Below, piece by piece: positions 5,839 to 7,365 of a DNA stretch of 7,365 bases. The DNA lies in contig JAUWJC010000199.1 in assembly GCA_030607895.1 (NCBI GenBank), positions 1 to 7,365 on the forward strand, given 5' to 3'. A model generated the notes under the pieces. That model saw only the letters and a list, made by a program, of their open reading frames with translations, was not told the origin of the DNA and did no database searches. A program made the translations under genes and the position numbers. This stretch comes from Pirellulales bacterium. Its GTDB lineage: Bacteria; Planctomycetota; Planctomycetia; Pirellulales; Thermoguttaceae. Within the stretch, counting starts at the first letter, position 1. Every line of letters begins with the position of its first letter.

Positions 5839-7308
5839 ATGCAACCGGACGACATCAACCGACGCGGTTTTGCCACGGCAAGCAGATCGATGGCATGGGC
5901 GTTAGCCGGGGGCCTGGTTCTGCTCTCCGGCGGCCAGGTCGCCGCGGCGGAGAAGACCGGCAGGCCGCCCAACATCTTGTTCGTTCTTCTGGACAATGTT
6001 GGGAAGGACTGGTTTCGCTGCTACGGGAGCCAGGAAGACGAAACGCCCAACATCGACCGGCTCGCCCGCTCGGGACTGAAGTTCCGCGACTTCTACGTCA
6101 CGCCGGTTTGCAGCACGACGCGGGTGATGCTGCTTTCCGGGCGGTATCCGCTGCGGACCGGCTGGCATACGCATCACGACCCGGCAATCTATGGCGGGGG
6201 CTATTTTGACTGGAACCGCGAGGTGTGCCTGGCCCGGGTGCTTCGCTCGGCAGGATACGCAACGTGCATTTCCGGCAAGTGGCAAATCAACGACCTGTTC
6301 GACACGGCCCAAGAAGATGCGATCAGACGGCACGGGTTTGACGAATACTGCCTCTTTCCGGAAGGCAAGAAAGGACATCCCGCACACAAGCGGCGCTACT
6401 GGGATGCCTACGTGATCCGCAACGGCAAGCGGCTCGATACCAGGGGCAAGTTCGGTCCGGACATCTTCTGCGAATACCTCATCGACTACATGCGCCGGCA
6501 TCGGGATCGGCCGTTCTTTGCCTACTACTCGGCCATTTTGACACACATCCCGGTCGTGCCGACACCGCACAACAAGGGAGAGAACCTCACGTCGCGAGAG
6601 CAATTCGCCGGCATGGTCCGCTACGCCGACCACCTGATTGGCCGGCTGATCGCCGCTCTGGACGAACTGGGACTGCGAAAGAACACGATCGTCTTCATTA
6701 CCGCCGATAATGGCACCGACAACGGAACCGACCAGAGTGCCTTCCAGAGTCTCGGTGGGAGGATGCACGGCCGGATTTCCGACGAGGGGATCTATTCGCT
6801 TACCGAGCGGGGTATCAACGTCCCGCTGATCGTGAACTGCCCGGCCGTTGCTGGACGATCTGTGCCCGGCGGCCGGCAAAGCGACAACCTGATCGACGCA
6901 ACCGACATCCTGCCGACACTGGCCGCTTTGGCCGGCGCGGAGCTTCCTGCCGGCGTAACGATCGACGGCCGATCCTTCGCCCCGCAACTTCTCGGCAAGC
7001 CGGCCGGCAAACCGTGGCGGCCTTGGTGTCTGACCCAGTATTACACCACCCGCGTCGTCCGGGGCGAACGGTTCAAGCTCTATTCGACGGGAACGTTCTA
7101 CGACCTGGCCGAAGACCCGCTGGAAAAGCACAACCTGGCCGGCTCCGGGCCGCCAGCCGAACGACATGCCCGTGCGGCCCATTTCCGGCTGAAGCGAGTG
7201 CTGGATTCTCTGCCGCCGGACACAAAACTCCCCTGGGAGTTCCGCAGCATTTCCGCACGCAAGATTCGCAAGGAAGAAGAGCAGCGCGCCCGGCACAGAG
7301 AACAGTAG
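5839..7308 (+). CDS. Tat-exported sulfatase (S1 type) with a divergent active site
   Basis: This 489-residue, full-length protein belongs to the alkaline-phosphatase-like sulfatases, which remove sulfate esters outside the cytoplasm. A Tat motif (NRRGF, residues 7-11) and hydrophobic stretch precede an Ala-rich cleavage region near 35-37. The domain opens with PNILFVLLDN, where Asp52-Asn53 replace the common Asp-Asp metal pair. The nucleophile region reads CSTTRVMLLSGRYP from Cys91: the formylglycine Cys and the Arg are kept, but Thr stands where CxPxR has Pro. GKWQ (146-149) replaces GKWH. His236 in the THIPVVP segment and Asp290-Asn291 (ITADNG) are retained. The Lys expected before TERGINVPLIV seems to be Ile318. 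The C-terminal part (FYDLAEDPLEKHNL) is typical. It starts 21 bp after floA with only a weak ribosome-binding site, fitting translation within an operon. The Tat motif supports the ATG at 5839. The substrate is unknown, probably a sulfated polysaccharide. Confidence 0.9.
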   Translation: MQPDDINRRGFATASRSMAWALAGGLVLLSGGQVAAAEKTGRPPNILFVLLDNVGKDWFRCYGSQEDETPNIDRLARSGLKFRDFYVTPVCSTTRVMLLSGRYPLRTGWHTHHDPAIYGGGYFDWNREVCLARVLRSAGYATCISGKWQINDLFDTAQEDAIRRHGFDEYCLFPEGKKGHPAHKRRYWDAYVIRNGKRLDTRGKFGPDIFCEYLIDYMRRHRDRPFFAYYSAILTHIPVVPTPHNKGENLTSREQFAGMVRYADHLIGRLIAALDELGLRKNTIVFITADNGTDNGTDQSAFQSLGGRMHGRISDEGIYSLTERGINVPLIVNCPAVAGRSVPGGRQSDNLIDATDILPTLAALAGAELPAGVTIDGRSFAPQLLGKPAGKPWRPWCLTQYYTTRVVRGERFKLYSTGTFYDLAEDPLEKHNLAGSGPPAERHARAAHFRLKRVLDSLPPDTKLPWEFRSISARKIRKEEEQRARHREQ

Positions 7309-7365
7309 CCGAAAAAGGGACCAGGTTTAATTTGCCGGAACGGCCCGGAGGGTGCTTCGCACAAA
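7309..7365. repeat. palindromic repeat element (copy 2), cut by the window end
   Basis: From 7308 the sequence matches 3799-3856 base for base over 58 positions, covering the full left arm, the centre and the first bases of the right arm. It starts at the base after the sulfatase TAG (7306-7308). If the right arm is complete beyond the window, the transcript would form a 25-bp stem whose far arm ends in ccctttttcg, so it could act as a terminator for the floA-sulfatase unit. Confidence 0.9.

Noticed and set aside
5902..7296. A 464-codon open frame on the minus strand opposite the sulfatase gene
   Set aside because: It is an antisense shadow in GC-rich coding DNA; the plus strand encodes a complete sulfatase.

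Overview
The window looks like a piece of a Planctomycetota chromosome (Pirellulales-like is my best guess). The basis is gene content: a Tat-exported sulfatase, a Tat-exported Gfo/Idh/MocA oxidoreductase, a GH16 glycosidase remnant, a FloA-type flotillin and a two-TM-helix GTPase, in GC-rich DNA crowded with palindromic repeats. No rRNA, tRNA, CRISPR array, integrase or transposase gene is visible. The taxonomic call is inference from gene style, not from a marker gene.

Layout. Positions 1-565 hold the 3' part of a GH16 glycoside hydrolase whose upstream coding frame is broken; a 64-bp inverted repeat lies just upstream. Positions 617-885 hold a second decayed gene: an intact ribosome-binding site and Tat signal peptide, then palindromic repeat DNA, then a short C-terminal tail in another frame. 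On the minus strand follow a complete Tat-signal Gfo/Idh/MocA oxidoreductase (963-2360), an upstream region with two hairpins, and a membrane-anchored P-loop GTPase (2658-4526). A region of about 280 bp with two copies of a 19-bp hairpin-forming repeat separates the GTPase from a divergent plus-strand pair, floA (4807-5817) and a sulfatase (5839-7308), which are 21 bp apart and probably co-transcribed.

The main observation is the repeat content. A palindromic element with perfect 25-bp arms around a 27-bp centre sits inside the GTPase gene. It adds 78 bp, exactly 26 codons, without breaking the frame, and lies between the G4 motif and the following strand. A copy identical over the 58 visible bases starts at the base after the sulfatase stop codon and runs off the window. 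The element is stop-free in four of six frames, which invites comparison with the protein-embedded Rickettsia palindromic elements. Two unrelated-looking palindromes lie in or beside the two decayed genes. Repeat insertion therefore seems to have broken some genes here and been tolerated in frame in another.

Functionally, FloA and the two-TM GTPase are both membrane-organising candidates that face away from a shared control region. The Gfo/Idh/MocA enzyme, the sulfatase and the GH16 remnant fit the breakdown of sulfated or complex polysaccharides typical of planctomycetes. The sulfatase lacks several canonical active-site residues.
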